NCBI RefSeq assembly: GCF_000715075.1
Contig: NC_134103.1
Location: forward strand, 75,145,519 to 75,209,518
From: Nicotiana tabacum
Taxonomy: Eukaryota > Streptophyta > Magnoliopsida > Solanales > Solanaceae
Direction: 5' to 3'
DNA length: 64,000 nucleotides
Below are positions 21,303 through 31,641 of this stretch, piece after piece; position 1 is the first letter of the stretch, and each line of letters opens with the position of its first letter. The position numbers were made by a program, and so were the translations under genes. The notes below the pieces were generated by a model, which was not told the origin of the DNA, did not search any database, and saw nothing but the letters and a program-made list of their open reading frames with translations.

Positions 21303-22553
21303 TCAAAATTTAATGCAATCAAAATCAGACAAGTTGTCTGATACCGAAACTGTAGTAGAGCCTATAACAGTAGAGCCCAATAAAGTATACAACGAACCAG
21401 ATCTGTGTGCTTTCATGATCAAACGAGCACTTTGACAAATTTTCAGAACTCCACCTTCACCAGTGAATTTGCACCCAAGGGATTCTAAAGTGCCCAAAGA
21501 TATGAGATTTTTCTTCAACTCAGGAACATATCTAACATCGGTGAGAGTTCTCACCACATCATCGTGCATTCTGACCCGAATTGTACCTTTGCCAATAACG
21601 TTACAAGTAACATTGTTACCCAATTGGACAACTCCACCTGCAACTGAATCATATGTAGAAAACAAGTCCCTGCTAGGACACATATGATATGAACAACCGG
21701 AATCTAAAATTCACTCATTGTCTAATCTGAAACTAGTTTCAGTTGCTAAAAATATAGTTCCCTCAATATCATCAGTTGCTACACTAGCTTCGGCGGTGTC
21801 AGTATTTTTGTGCTCATTTTTTCTTTCTTTGTGCTTTTCTTTATTTTTCAGTTTATAGCATTCAGAGATATTGTGACATTTCTTATGACAATAGCGACAC
21901 TCTAAATTATTGTATCTGAAATTAGAGTCGGATTTGCCCCTAACAAACAAGCCAACTTCCGCTTGAGTTCCACTAGCTTCCCCAGTAATATCACTATCTA
22001 TCTGTTCTTTTGATTTTAAGATAGATTTAATATCCTTATAAGAGATATTATCCTTTGCATAAAGCATAGTATCTCTTATATGCTTAAAAGATGGGGGTAG
22101 AGAACAAAGCAGTAACACGGCTTGATTCTCACCTTTAATTTCAGCATCTATATTACTCAAATCCATAAGAATGGAATCAAAGGTGTCAAGATGAGAGAGA
22201 ATAGAGGTACCTTCACCCATACAAATTGTATAAAGCTTCTGCTTCAGGTAAAGTCTATTTTCTACCGTCCTCTTCATATATAAGGTTTTCAATTTTTCCC
22301 ACATGCCTTTAGCTGTGGTTTTTACAGAAGCTTCACGTAAAACCTCATTTGAGAGATTTAAAATGATACCTGCTTTTGTCTTTTTGTCTATGATACCAAA
22401 CTCCTCGTCCGTCATTTTATCCGGCTTCTTCTCCTTTCCTTGCAACGCCAAGTCTAAGCCATCCTGAATTAGGATAGCTTTCATCATTAATTGCCACATT
22501 CCGAAGTTTGCTCTTCGGTCAAATTTCTCAACATACGTCTTTGTTAGAGTCAT
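21303..22553 (-). pseudogene. Array unit 5 Gag-protease, stop before protease
   Basis: The start ATG at 22553 and the whole Gag are open, with MMKAIL and FGIIDKK as in unit 2. A TGA at about 21709-21711 replaces the Trp before ILDSGCSYH, exactly as in unit 3. The product would be Gag with knuckle but no protease. The protease segment downstream (21303-21683) is otherwise open. Confidence 0.85.
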
Positions 22554-22600
22554 TTTGGCTATTGAAACTAACTCGGTTAGATCCGGCTCTGATACCAATT

Positions 22601-23189
22601 TGTTAGGATCGGGAACTTAGGTAGTGAGAAATTTAGCCAAACAACGGTATAATGATAATAACAAAGACAATAAAAGTTGATAACAACGCCAATTAAAGTA
22701 GATAAAGAAGACACAAATTTAACGTGGTTCGGTCAAAGTGACCTACGTCAACAAGCGGAAAAGAGCAATTTACTATAACAATAAGAGTACAAAAGATAGT
22801 ACAAAATTAGAGTAAACACTCTAATTAATCCCAAATACCCTAAGAGAATAACCTTACAAGATCACTCCAAAGAAAGGGTTCACACAAGTGCTTCCCAACA
22901 CTAACTCTCATACAAAACACTCTTAATAAAGGAAGAAAGGAAGAAACAAGAATTGAAGACAACTCTTGTTGGTGTGTCTAAAATGAACTAATGGCCTTCC
23001 CTTTTATAGGCAAAAAAGTCTTGGCCTCTTAGATGTAAAAGAAGAGATACAACTTGTACAAATGATGTCCAACACACAATGCAATATTTTTGGGTCCCAA
23101 AGAATATTGCCAACAAAACCTACACTTCGCAAAGATGCTTATACTTATGTGAGATGGACTACATTTGATAAAATAATGGCCATATTACA
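22601..23189 (-). repeat. Array LTR F, 589 bp
   Basis: It is diagnostic partner of LTR C (ACGCCAATT; GTCAACAAGCGGAAAAGAGC), three units away. At its 5' end on the minus strand it also shares CCTACACTTCGC with LTR A, so it is itself mosaic. Confidence 0.9.
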
Positions 23190-23267
23190 AATCTTCACAT
23201 TGGCCTAATTTTGGATGATATAGTAAATTTGCTCCACCTTCTCCGCAAAAGCCCCAATGGGCATATG

Positions 23268-24518
23268 TCAAAATTTAATGCCATCAAAATCAGACAAGTT
23301 GTCTGATACCGAAACTGTAGTAGAGCCTATAACAGTGGAGCCCAATAAAGTATACAACGAACCAGATCTGTGTGCTTTCATGATCAAACGAGCACCTTGA
23401 AAAATTTTCAGAACTCCACCTTTACCAGTGAATTTGCACCCAAGGGTTTCTAAAGTTCCCAAAGATATGAGATTTTTCTTCAACTCAGGAACATATCTAA
23501 CATCGGTGAGAGTTCTCACCACATCATCGTGCATTCTGACCCGAATTGTACCTTTGCCAATAACGTTACAAGTAACATTGTTACCCAATTGGACAACTCC
23601 ACCTGCAACTGAATCATATGTAGAAAACAAGTCCCTGCTAGGACACATATGATATGAATAACCGGAATCTAAAATCCACTCATTGTCTAATCTGAAACTA
23701 GTTTCAGTTGCTAAAAATATAGTTCCCTCAATATCATCAGTTGCTACACTAGCTTCGGCGGTGTCAGTATTTTTGTGCTCATTTTTTCTTTCTTTGTGCT
23801 TTTCTTTATTTTTCAGTTTATAGCATTCAGAGAAATTGTGACATTTCTTATGACAATAGCGACACTCTAAATTATTGTATCTGAAATTGGAGTCGGATTT
23901 GCCCCTAACAAACAAACCAACTTCCGCTTGAGTTCCACTAGCTTCCCCAGTAATATCACTATCTATCTGTTCTTTTGATTTTAAAATAGATTTAAAATCC
24001 TTATAAGCGATATTATCCTTTGCATAAAGCATAGTATCTCTTATATGCTTAAAAGATGGGGGTAGAAAACAAAGCAGTAACACGGTTTGATCCTCATCTT
24101 TAATTTCAGCATCTATATTACTCAAATCCATAAGAATGGAATCAAAGGTGTCAAGATGAGAGAGAATAGAGGTACCTTCACCCATACGAATTGTATAAAG
24201 CTTCTGCTTCAGGTAAAGTCTATTTTCTACCGTCCTCTTCATATGTAAGGTTTTCAATTTTTTCCGCATGCCTTTAGCTGTGGTTTCTACAGAAACTTTA
24301 CGTAAAACCTCATTTGAGAGATTTAAAATGATACCTGCTTTTGTCTTTTTGTCTATGATGGCAAACTCCTCGTCCGTCATTTTATCCAGCTTCTTCTCCT
24401 TTCCTTGCAACGCCAAGTCTAAGCCATCCTGAATTAGGATAGCTTCCATCTTTAATTGTCGCATTCCAAAGTTTGCTCTTCGGTCAAATTTCTCAACATA
24501 GGTCTTTGTTAGAGTCAT
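23268..24518 (-). CDS. Array unit 6 (5'-most) Gag-protease, open frame
   Basis: This 416-residue frame is the most diverged of the open copies. Gag has [10 protein letters not shown] and [10 protein letters not shown]. The protease reads DSGYSYHM, with Tyr in place of the Cys after DSG, and [21 protein letters not shown] ties it to unit 3 and IKDEDQTV to unit 4. The catalytic Asp-Ser-Gly and the zinc ligands are kept. It lies next to the outermost LTR G, which would be its promoter. Confidence 0.72.
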   Translation of the reverse strand: MTLTKTYVEKFDRRANFGMRQLKMEAILIQDGLDLALQGKEKKLDKMTDEEFAIIDKKTKAGIILNLSNEVLRKVSVETTAKGMRKKLKTLHMKRTVENRLYLKQKLYTIRMGEGTSILSHLDTFDSILMDLSNIDAEIKDEDQTVLLLCFLPPSFKHIRDTMLYAKDNIAYKDFKSILKSKEQIDSDITGEASGTQAEVGLFVRGKSDSNFRYNNLECRYCHKKCHNFSECYKLKNKEKHKERKNEHKNTDTAEASVATDDIEGTIFLATETSFRLDNEWILDSGYSYHMCPSRDLFSTYDSVAGGVVQLGNNVTCNVIGKGTIRVRMHDDVVRTLTDVRYVPELKKNLISLGTLETLGCKFTGKGGVLKIFQGARLIMKAHRSGSLYTLLGSTVIGSTTVSVSDNLSDFDGIKF

Positions 24519-24565
24519 TTTGGCTATTGAAACTAACCCGGTTAGATCCGGCTCTGATACCAATT

Positions 24566-25154
24566 ACTTAGGATCGGGAACCCGGGTAGTGCGAAATTTA
24601 GCCAAACAACGGTATAATGACAATAGCAAAGACAATGGAAGTTGATAACAACGACAATTAAAATAGATAAAGAAGACACAAATTTAACGTGGTTCGGTCA
24701 AAGTGACCTACGTCCACAAGCGGAGAGGAGCAATTTACTATAACAATAAGAGTACAAAAGAGAGTACAAAATTAGAGTAAACACTCTAATTAATCCCAAA
24801 TACCCTAAGAGAATAACCTCACAAGATCACTCCAAAGAAAGGGTTCACACAAGTGCTTCCCAACACTAACTCTCATACAAAACACTCTTAATAAAGGAAG
24901 AAAGGAAGAAACAAGAATTGAAGACAAGTCTTGTTGGTGTGTTTAAAATGAACTAATGGCCTTCTCTTTTATAGGCAAAAAAGTCTTGACCTCTTAGGTG
25001 TAAAAGAAGAGATACAACTTGTGCAAATGATGTCCAACACACAATGCAATATTTTTGGGTCCCAAAGAATATTGCCAACAAAGTCTACACTTTGCAAAGA
25101 TGCTTATGTTTATGTGAGATGGACTCCATTTGACAAAATAATGGCCATATTACA
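24566..25154 (-). repeat. Array LTR G (5'-most), 589 bp
   Basis: On the minus strand it begins TGTAATATGGCC at 25154. Its inner end is altered (CCTAAGT instead of CCTAACA) next to the PBS. It shares CCCGGGTAG with the opposite outer LTR A, as expected if A and G are the original pair. Confidence 0.9.
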
Positions 25155-25159
25155 GTTTC

Positions 25160-25233
25160 CTTAATTTGTATCAAGTTATATCACGTATCCTTAAAATCGC
25201 GTATAAATTCAATTGTTATCCGATTTTCAGGGT
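25160..25233 (+). mobile_element. Tat element 3' LTR, right remnant
   Basis: This continues the LTR interrupted at 12778: an AT-rich run ending TTATCCGATTTTCAGGGTA, then a (TA)n run at 25233-25250. The exact LTR end is uncertain because the microsatellite obscures it. Confidence 0.45.
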
Positions 25234-25595
25234 ATATATATATATATATTAGAAAACACAACATCCATCCCTCAAAAGGCCAAAGAAAGAAAAATAATCA
25301 GATTTGCCCTTTAAAGTCCTTTCCAAAGAACAGAATTACATCCTTCCTTCAAAGGCCAAAGAAGGAAAAAGCAAGTAAACTCCCAACCATAAGTATACCC
25401 ATCAATAAAGAAACTGGAATCCCCTCCAACGTTTAATTCTCTAATTCTCCCATGACTAGGGAGTAGAGAACAAAAGGGTTAAAAATGTCGAATTATGACA
25501 AATCCTCTGAGATAACCACAACTACTTTGGGATTCCAGTGTTAGTTGATTGATTGAACTTGAGAGTAGAATAAAATGAATAATATTTACAATGCA

Positions 25596-25854
25596 CAAAG
25601 GCGGATCTAGGATTTCTAAAATATAGGTGCACCATTAAAAAAAAGGAGAAAAAAGTATGGAGTGAGAATTCATCCATGTTCCTTTGTATAAATAACTTGG
25701 TTGAATAGCGAGTACACCATTTAGTCTTCGTGGAGCATAACTACCAACAGATAATATTAGATTAATTTTAGAAAATACATACATAAAATACCTAATTTGG
25801 CGAAGAGACAATGGGTTCACGTATCTCATAAACTACCCTATAAATCCGCCCCTG
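25596..25854. mobile_element. hAT-type MITE, 259 bp
   Basis: The termini CAAAGGCGGAT and ATCCGCCCCTG form an imperfect inverted repeat. The element is flanked by a perfect 8 bp duplication, ACAATGCA (25588-25595 and 25855-25862), the length made by hAT transposases. It is too short to code for anything. Confidence 0.85.
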
Positions 25855-26677
25855 ACAATGCAGAAGTAGCAATGTTTTCATCAGCAAAATAAAAGATTTG
25901 TAAAAATGACCCTCCTTGTCTCTTCAGTTTGTCATTTTCTATACACTGAATAACAGAAAAACTAGAAGCTCACATGCAAGAAAGAGAAAGGACCAGATCC
26001 AGGTAGCTGAAAACCGAAAATACACAAGATTGATCAACAGTGTCTCTGCAAGTAAATAATGAGTGGATAAAGAAACCAAAAAGAATGGCGAAAATAATGA
26101 AAGAATTTGCCTAAAGCTAATTATGAACCACAATTTTTCTTCTATCTGGAGTTGATGGTGACTCAGGCTTCTCTATACCACATGAATGCCATGTTACTCT
26201 TGAAGCTTGTCCCTTCAAAAATGTTTTACTCTAGTAGTAAAGACTATTGTAAAGCCCTGTTATATCAGCCCCAACAACTTTGAAACTACCTTTAAATGCT
26301 ATACCTCATTCATATGCTCTAATTGCCTCATCCAAATTGTAGATGGTCCTATAATTCATAAAGTCTAACAGTCTACCTGGGACATGTTTCTTGATATTTT
26401 ATCTTAGTAATTTCTAGAAATGATAAACTTAATGCCAAGCAACAGAAGAAAAATCGAACTCAACCACAGAATCCTCACATTTATGGGAGTGTCAACCATT
26501 TGGAGTTGGCTTTCTTTTCACTAGCACTCACTACTATAAGAATCCACGAATTACTGCGAAGGCTGTCGAAATTGGTTTTCTATTAACTAAAATGTATCAA
26601 GATCAAACCCTACAGACAATCTACCACCGCACATGCAAAAAGCTTCTTTTTTTTGGTGTGTGTGTGTGTGGTGGTTT

Positions 26678-26693
26678 GGGGGGGGGGGGGGGG
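26678..26693 (+). repeat. Poly-G run, 16 bases
   Basis: An uninterrupted G run follows a (TG)n tract. It is likely length-variable, and the assembled length may be unreliable. Confidence 0.9.
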
Positions 26694-26877
26694 TTTAGAA
26701 CTCCCAGTTACTTCTATTTAAAGCATTATTATAGATCACAACTTATAATATCAAACCCCAAAATTAAGAGAAATGATGTCATGATAAACCATCCAACGTA
26801 GTTTGTTTTCGGAAGAGTTTTAAGGTACCCATATGACGTGGCCTAAGTACAAGAAGCCTCAGTTTCTAAGCCAAAAA

Positions 26878-26881
<4 letters not shown>

Positions 26882-26956
<75 letters not shown>
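26882..26956 (+). repeat. Compound (TA)n(GA)n microsatellite
   Basis: About 23 TA units run directly into about 14 GA units. Confidence 0.95.
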
Positions 26957-26960
<4 letters not shown>

Positions 26961-28496
26961 AAAGCGTAATAGAGCTTAAAAGTGTAATAGCTTTACTTGT
27001 AAAATTAGGGACCTAAGTGTTAATATAGAAGAAGTTAGTTACAGCTGTTAGAAGCTGGTTGGGTCGTTAGTTTGTTAAGTGTCTCCCAGATAGTACATGC
27101 ACAATCATCCAAAATTTTAAAAACCAAAGTAAAACAGCTTTTTATTCATACCTTATTGTCACAGCCTTGGACCTCTCCAACATAACCGTGCAGCAACCAA
27201 GCCGACTACTCTCTTCATAGGCGCTGAGCAGTCTCTCCCCCAGGGGTGCAAGCTTAATACTTGAATCCTTACATAGCGTGGTAGTCCAAACAAGCCAAAA
27301 TGGCCAAGTATATAGTAGATTATCAAAGAGAACGTAACATTTATCGTGTGAGGAAAGAACAAAACCTTATATGCACAACTATGCTTTACAAGTGTTAGTT
27401 TTTACAAGAGCTAGACCCTGTGCACTCTATTACCTTCCTACATGAGACGAGCATTTCTGGAAACTTCTAGAATATATTGGACTGCTCTCCACGCTACTTC
27501 TGAGCCACATCGGATGGGCACTGTGTCATCTGCAGGTGCACCGCCTCCTTTGTGTACATCCACCTCTGCAACGGATGAGCACCCGCAACAACTCATGGGC
27601 CCTATGACCCTCGCAAAGTTGTGGAGCTCAAAAAACAGTAAAACCATGAAACTTTCAAAACATTAGTTTGAAGTTGCTTAAAATCTTAGGTAACTGCTTT
27701 TACTCGAGCTCTTCTCTGAATTTAGAGCTTTGCAACAGATTACCATCACACCCGTAGACGATCAGATATGCAACCATGTGCGACTGACTAAAAGGGACTT
27801 GCTAACAAGAACGTGAGAATCACATATGTTGCGACTTCTTTCTTTTGGGATCCCACAATCTTACAAATTAACCTGTTTTCATCAAAATATTCATTTTACA
27901 TTCGTATTTTTCAAACATTTGAGACCAACCAATACAGTGTTTTCTTTTGCATTTCTCTTCACTTGAACCTAAACTACAGGACTACTATCCTAATAAGAAA
28001 TTGCCAAGCTTGCAGAACACAGGAGATCTATTTACTTCTGAATCAATTCATATTAACAGAAGGCAACATTCAGATGAGGCTCTGTACCAAATGCAGGCAA
28101 TTATTTTCTATGAGATAAAAGAAATCAAATTTCTTCATTGCTACAAAGTGCAACTAATGGAGCCAGCTCTATATCACTCTCCTCCGAAACACTTTAGAGC
28201 ATCTCTCTTCATAGTAGATCAAAGATTTGTAAAAATGTAATTCTTTCCCATGACTCCCTGTGTTGCAGTAAAACTGTATCAGGATAAAATTGAAAAGACC
28301 TCTTACATCAGAGCTCTTAGCAGAGTGACGAAAATTACGGTACATATAGTTATAATAAATTCACAATCAGAGGCAGGTTTCAATTGTAGATGCTGTCCAC
28401 CTATCAAGCTCAACTACCTTCTGAGAGCTGCAGTATGAACTTGCACCTCCAGATGTGAAATAAACCATAAGAAAATATCTTCAGATTATCATACTA

Positions 28497-28678
28497 CAGT
28501 CAAATCTCTCTATAACAACCTCATTTGTTCCGATATTTTTTGGCTGGTATAGTGAACTAGTGAAGTGTTGTTCTAAAGGACATAATATAATATAACATAA
28601 TATTCGGTTCCGAAAAAAACTCGGCTTTTATAGTGAATGGCTATTATATAAGGATGTTGTTATAGAGAGCTCCGACTG
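28497..28678. mobile_element. MITE, 182 bp, TIR CAGTC...GACTG
   Basis: The left end CAGTCAAATCTCTCTATAAC pairs with the right end GTTATAGAGAGCTCCGACTG over about 20 bp with a few mismatches. TA flanks both ends (28495-28496 and 28679-28680). The interior also has partly inverted halves (TTTGGCTGGTATAGTGAA and GGCTTTTATAGTGAATGG are direct relatives). A TA target suggests a Tc1/mariner-like or similar transposase, but the superfamily is not certain. Confidence 0.75.
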
Positions 28679-29543
28679 TATATACATAAAACATGTGACG
28701 GCAAAAACAATTTGAGGTGCAATCTTTATTTTGATGAAATATGCATTTTGGTAATGGTACTGTACTTAAAGATATCTGGAAATCTTCAAACAACATAGCT
28801 CATTTTCCATCTCGATAGTCGATACATTGTTATAGAAGATCTTACCCAATTTATTTCATGAATTCTGTTTTGATATACCTTGAAAGTCGAGCATGTTCAA
28901 CTGAACCACAAGGATCACTTTACACATGCATAACTATCAGGTTCCACAACTTTTCCATTGTCATTGTTTTATAGCTTTTCTAAATATTAGTGATCCTCCA
29001 TTCATTCCACAACTTAGCAACTGAATCTCAATGCACAATGACGAAAAACAAGCTTTTATCCTTCATTGAGGAGGCAAGGATATTTCGTATCACTGAATAT
29101 GGTTTGGACTTTCTTTCACATAGCTCATCTGTGCCTTATATGTCAGTGGGTCTCTTATTAGGACCCATTTCATTTTGATTCCTGACCGTCACAGAAGTTA
29201 AGAACTAAGAGTAAGTCATTTCCTGATATTTAGTTGAAACCTTTATGCTTCAAATATGAGAAAACTTATAAAGGATTATGGATACTTTTCCAGATGAGCT
29301 AGTTCTTGCCATCTTGTGCGCTTCATGCAGCCCTGACGACTAGCGTGTCCCACAGATTTTTACATTGAATTGCCATAGTTTCTTCTTTATCTCCTCTAAT
29401 TCCTCCCTCCTCCCTGCCCACATGTAATTCCATCATCTTTCATTGCTATAGACTCTCCTTACATTGCTCATTAAGTCCGAGGATTTCAAAGTCATGGCCT
29501 AGACCAAATCCTTTTTCTCTGTTGTCACTTCACAAATATCGGT

Positions 29544-29930
29544 TCATCCCCTCAAGTCCAACATAATTTTTAAGAGCTTCAATGAAAATTGAATTTTAAG
29601 AACGTCTCCAGAGTAAAGGTTTCTTTCAAGTAGCTCTTCATTGAGATGGAAGAGACACTCCTCTGCCCCAGAGAGCTCCTTATTTAGCTTCATGTCAATT
29701 TGATGAATATTTTTGGTTTCCTTTGTCCTGGAATATTTGGATTTAAAGGTTACTCCCCAGCACTCTACTGCCTTAATTGCTCGCAGTCGCACACTCAAGA
29801 AACTAGTTCGCACTGAAACATGGTCTTTGAACAATCTTACTTGAGCTACACACTTGTAGTAGCACTCCATGTGTGAACCACCTTGAACATCATAACTGCA
29901 CTTATAATAAGCTCTAATCACTTGTCGCAA
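29544..29930 (-). CDS. Unidentified 128-codon frame downstream of the PPR gene
   Basis: The frame starts MRQVIRAYYKC and is fairly charged, with a possible amphipathic segment near residues 75-110 (LNKELSGAEECLFHLNEELL). It lies 130 bp beyond the PPR stop on the same strand. I do not recognise a family; the composition would fit the C-terminal part of a larger degraded gene, such as a receptor or NLR tail, but nothing seen proves that. It could also be a chance frame. Confidence 0.25.
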   Translation of the reverse strand: MRQVIRAYYKCSYDVQGGSHMECYYKCVAQVRLFKDHVSVRTSFLSVRLRAIKAVECWGVTFKSKYSRTKETKNIHQIDMKLNKELSGAEECLFHLNEELLERNLYSGDVLKIQFSLKLLKIMLDLRG

Positions 29931-30061
29931 TCTATCTTACACAACGAGAATCATCAAGGACCCTCACAATCTGTGCCAGTAATACCTCTTAAACCATTTC
30001 TTTTAGCTACACGAATCCATGAGAAGAAGAATGTAGTGTATTTCTGATCATTGCCTTTATC

Positions 30062-31513
30062 TCATCTACAGATATCTACCAAACTATGTCCTATGTTTTT
30101 CTTTAATCCCTTCTCTTTTATATGTTCCCTCAACATCTCAATTTCCTTCCACATGCCATTCCTGCCATACATGTTCGATAGCAGAACATAAACCCCGTCA
30201 TTTTGAGGGTCCAAATTCAATGCCCTTCGAGCAGCTACTATACCTAGTTCGACATTGTCAAAGTTATGGCAGGCACTAAGCAAGGCTCCCCACAAGGTAA
30301 CAGTGAAATTATCATTATCTTTGTAAGATAACTCGTTGATTAGTTTCCATGCTCTATCCAACTCACCTGCACGACACAGTAAGTCAACAACACAACCGTA
30401 GTGCTCGGGGCTGGGTTCCAAACTGTAATTAGATGCCATTGATTCAAAGTACTCCATTCCAAGATTTACGTGGCCTGTGTGACTACAAGCAGAGAGAACA
30501 GTCAATAATGCTACACCATCTGGTTTGATTCCTTCCATCACCATGTCATTAAACAAACTAATCACTTCTTCAAATTTCCCATTTCTTCCGCAAACACCAA
30601 GCATTGATGTCCAAAGAACAACATCCTTCTTTCTTTCTCCACATCTAAAGCCGACCATGTCGAATACATGCCTAGCCTTCTCCACTGACCCACTTTTGCC
30701 ATACATTTCAATCAACAAACTTTGAAGAAAAACATCAGATTCCAAGTCATGAACTTCTCGAATAACACATCCATGAACTTGCTTACCCAATTCAAATACA
30801 GAGAGCCCAACGCAAGCACGCAAAGCAGCTGAAAAAGTGAAATTATCCCAAGATAGATTCAACCATGGCATCTTCCTCGCCAACGCCAGTCCCTCCATCC
30901 ACATCTTAGCTTCAGAATAGCCCGAAAAAAGTGCGTTCACACACACTGTGTTCTTCACAGGAATTTCATCGAACAACATAGCTGCATTCTTGATACACAA
31001 AGACTTAGCATACACATCGACTAAAGCACACCCCACATAAACACTAGAAATCCAACCTGATTTATGCACAAGGGTATGAACCATTTGCCCAAAGTTTACA
31101 TTTTTAACAGCAGATGAAGCTGTAATGGAGCTACACAAGGTGTATGAATCAATGTCAATTCCACTAAAATGCATATAAGAGAATGTTTTAAGAGCAAGAA
31201 AATGAAACCCATTTTGGGAAAAATGGGAAAGAATTGAATTTAAGAGCAAAGGGTTTTTGGGTTTGGGGAATTTGAAGAAGTTGGTTAAGGTTTTAAGGTT
31301 GTTATTGTTGGGAAGTGAAGTAGTTGTACATGTAGTAGATATGAGTTTGAACTGAAAGTTAGGGGAGACGAAGATTAATCCTGTTCTAATTAGATGTGCA
31401 TGAAATACTTTAATGGCTCTCAGATTCTTTGAGCTGCAAAAATGGTGAAAGATGTTAGTGATGGAATAGAAGTTTGGTCCTGTTTCATACTGCGAATGGG
31501 ATTTAGTGCACAT
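30062..31513 (-). CDS. Pentatricopeptide repeat (PPR) protein, PLS class with E domain
   Basis: This is a single-exon frame of 483 codons, intact. The N-terminus (to about residue 80) is Ser/Thr/Asn-rich with few acids, compatible with a mitochondrial or plastid transit peptide. PPR motifs run from about 85 to 395: LNSILSHFSQNGFHFLALKT, VYVGCALVDVYAKS, NALFSGYSEAKMWMEGL, LIEMYGKSGSVEKARHVFD, WTSMLGVCGRNGKFEEVISL and PDGVALLTVLSACSHTGHV. The end (LWGALLSACHNFDN ... VYVLLSNMYGRNGMWKEIE ... SLVDICR) is the E motif; there is no DYW deaminase. E-class PLS proteins usually bind organellar RNA at editing sites. The target cannot be told from sequence. No intron is needed, as is usual for this family. 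Confidence 0.9.
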   Translation of the reverse strand: MCTKSHSQYETGPNFYSITNIFHHFCSSKNLRAIKVFHAHLIRTGLIFVSPNFQFKLISTTCTTTSLPNNNNLKTLTNFFKFPKPKNPLLLNSILSHFSQNGFHFLALKTFSYMHFSGIDIDSYTLCSSITASSAVKNVNFGQMVHTLVHKSGWISSVYVGCALVDVYAKSLCIKNAAMLFDEIPVKNTVCVNALFSGYSEAKMWMEGLALARKMPWLNLSWDNFTFSAALRACVGLSVFELGKQVHGCVIREVHDLESDVFLQSLLIEMYGKSGSVEKARHVFDMVGFRCGERKKDVVLWTSMLGVCGRNGKFEEVISLFNDMVMEGIKPDGVALLTVLSACSHTGHVNLGMEYFESMASNYSLEPSPEHYGCVVDLLCRAGELDRAWKLINELSYKDNDNFTVTLWGALLSACHNFDNVELGIVAARRALNLDPQNDGVYVLLSNMYGRNGMWKEIEMLREHIKEKGLKKNIGHSLVDICR

Positions 31514-31568
31514 TCTTGAATTCGCGTCAGATAATCAAATTAGTAGTGACGAGTGATTGTTTCCGCCC

Positions 31569-31579
31569 TATATATATAT
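31569..31579 (-). promoter_or_regulatory. TATA box candidate of the PPR gene
   Basis: CATATATATATAGG on the minus strand lies about 56 bp upstream of the ATG at 31513, which would give a very short leader. It is AT-rich surroundings, so moderate confidence. Confidence 0.45.
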
Positions 31580-31641
31580 GGGATAAATACTTGCACAACC
31601 GGTGTTTATAGCAAAATTAAGCAAATTAGTCTTAGTAATTA

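Larger units (their letters stand above)
12779..25154 (-). mobile_element. Tandem array of a Gag-PR-only Ty1/copia element: 7 LTRs, 6 interiors
   Basis: Seven ~589 bp LTRs alternate with six ~1376 bp interiors at a period of about 1964 bp, all in minus orientation. Each interior starts with a tRNA-Met-type PBS (TGGTATCAGAGCC on the minus strand) and encodes Gag plus protease only. It ends in a purine tract (AAGGTGGAGATT) next to the following LTR. Integrase, RT and RNase H are absent from every unit, so the parent was already a non-autonomous, TR-GAG-like element. The array is flanked by GATTC (12774-12778) and GTTTC (25155-25159), a 5 bp duplication with one mismatch, so it entered as one insertion and expanded in place. 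It interrupts the 3' LTR of the Tat element. Confidence 0.9.
25863..28494. other. Low-copy intergenic DNA with microsatellites
   Basis: No gene is supported. It holds a 16-base G run (26678-26693) and a compound (TA)n(GA)n (26882-26956). A pair of short GC-richer minus-strand frames at 27159-27362 and 27438-27647 matches no family I know. A CACTACTATAAGAA motif at 26529 resembles a CACTA terminus but has no partner. Confidence 0.5.

Noticed and set aside
13606..23652. Repeated 74-codon + strand frames within the array (13606, 15570, 17535, 21463, 23428)
   Set aside because: They are exact antisense shadows of the conserved protease segment and recur only because the unit is repeated.
25261..25380. 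Pair of ~35 bp similar blocks (CATCC..CAAAGGCCAAAGAA)
   Set aside because: It is a minor local duplication without further structure.
26529..26550. CACTACTATAAGAA, similar to a CACTA transposon terminus
   Set aside because: No matching inverted end or 3 bp duplication was found nearby.
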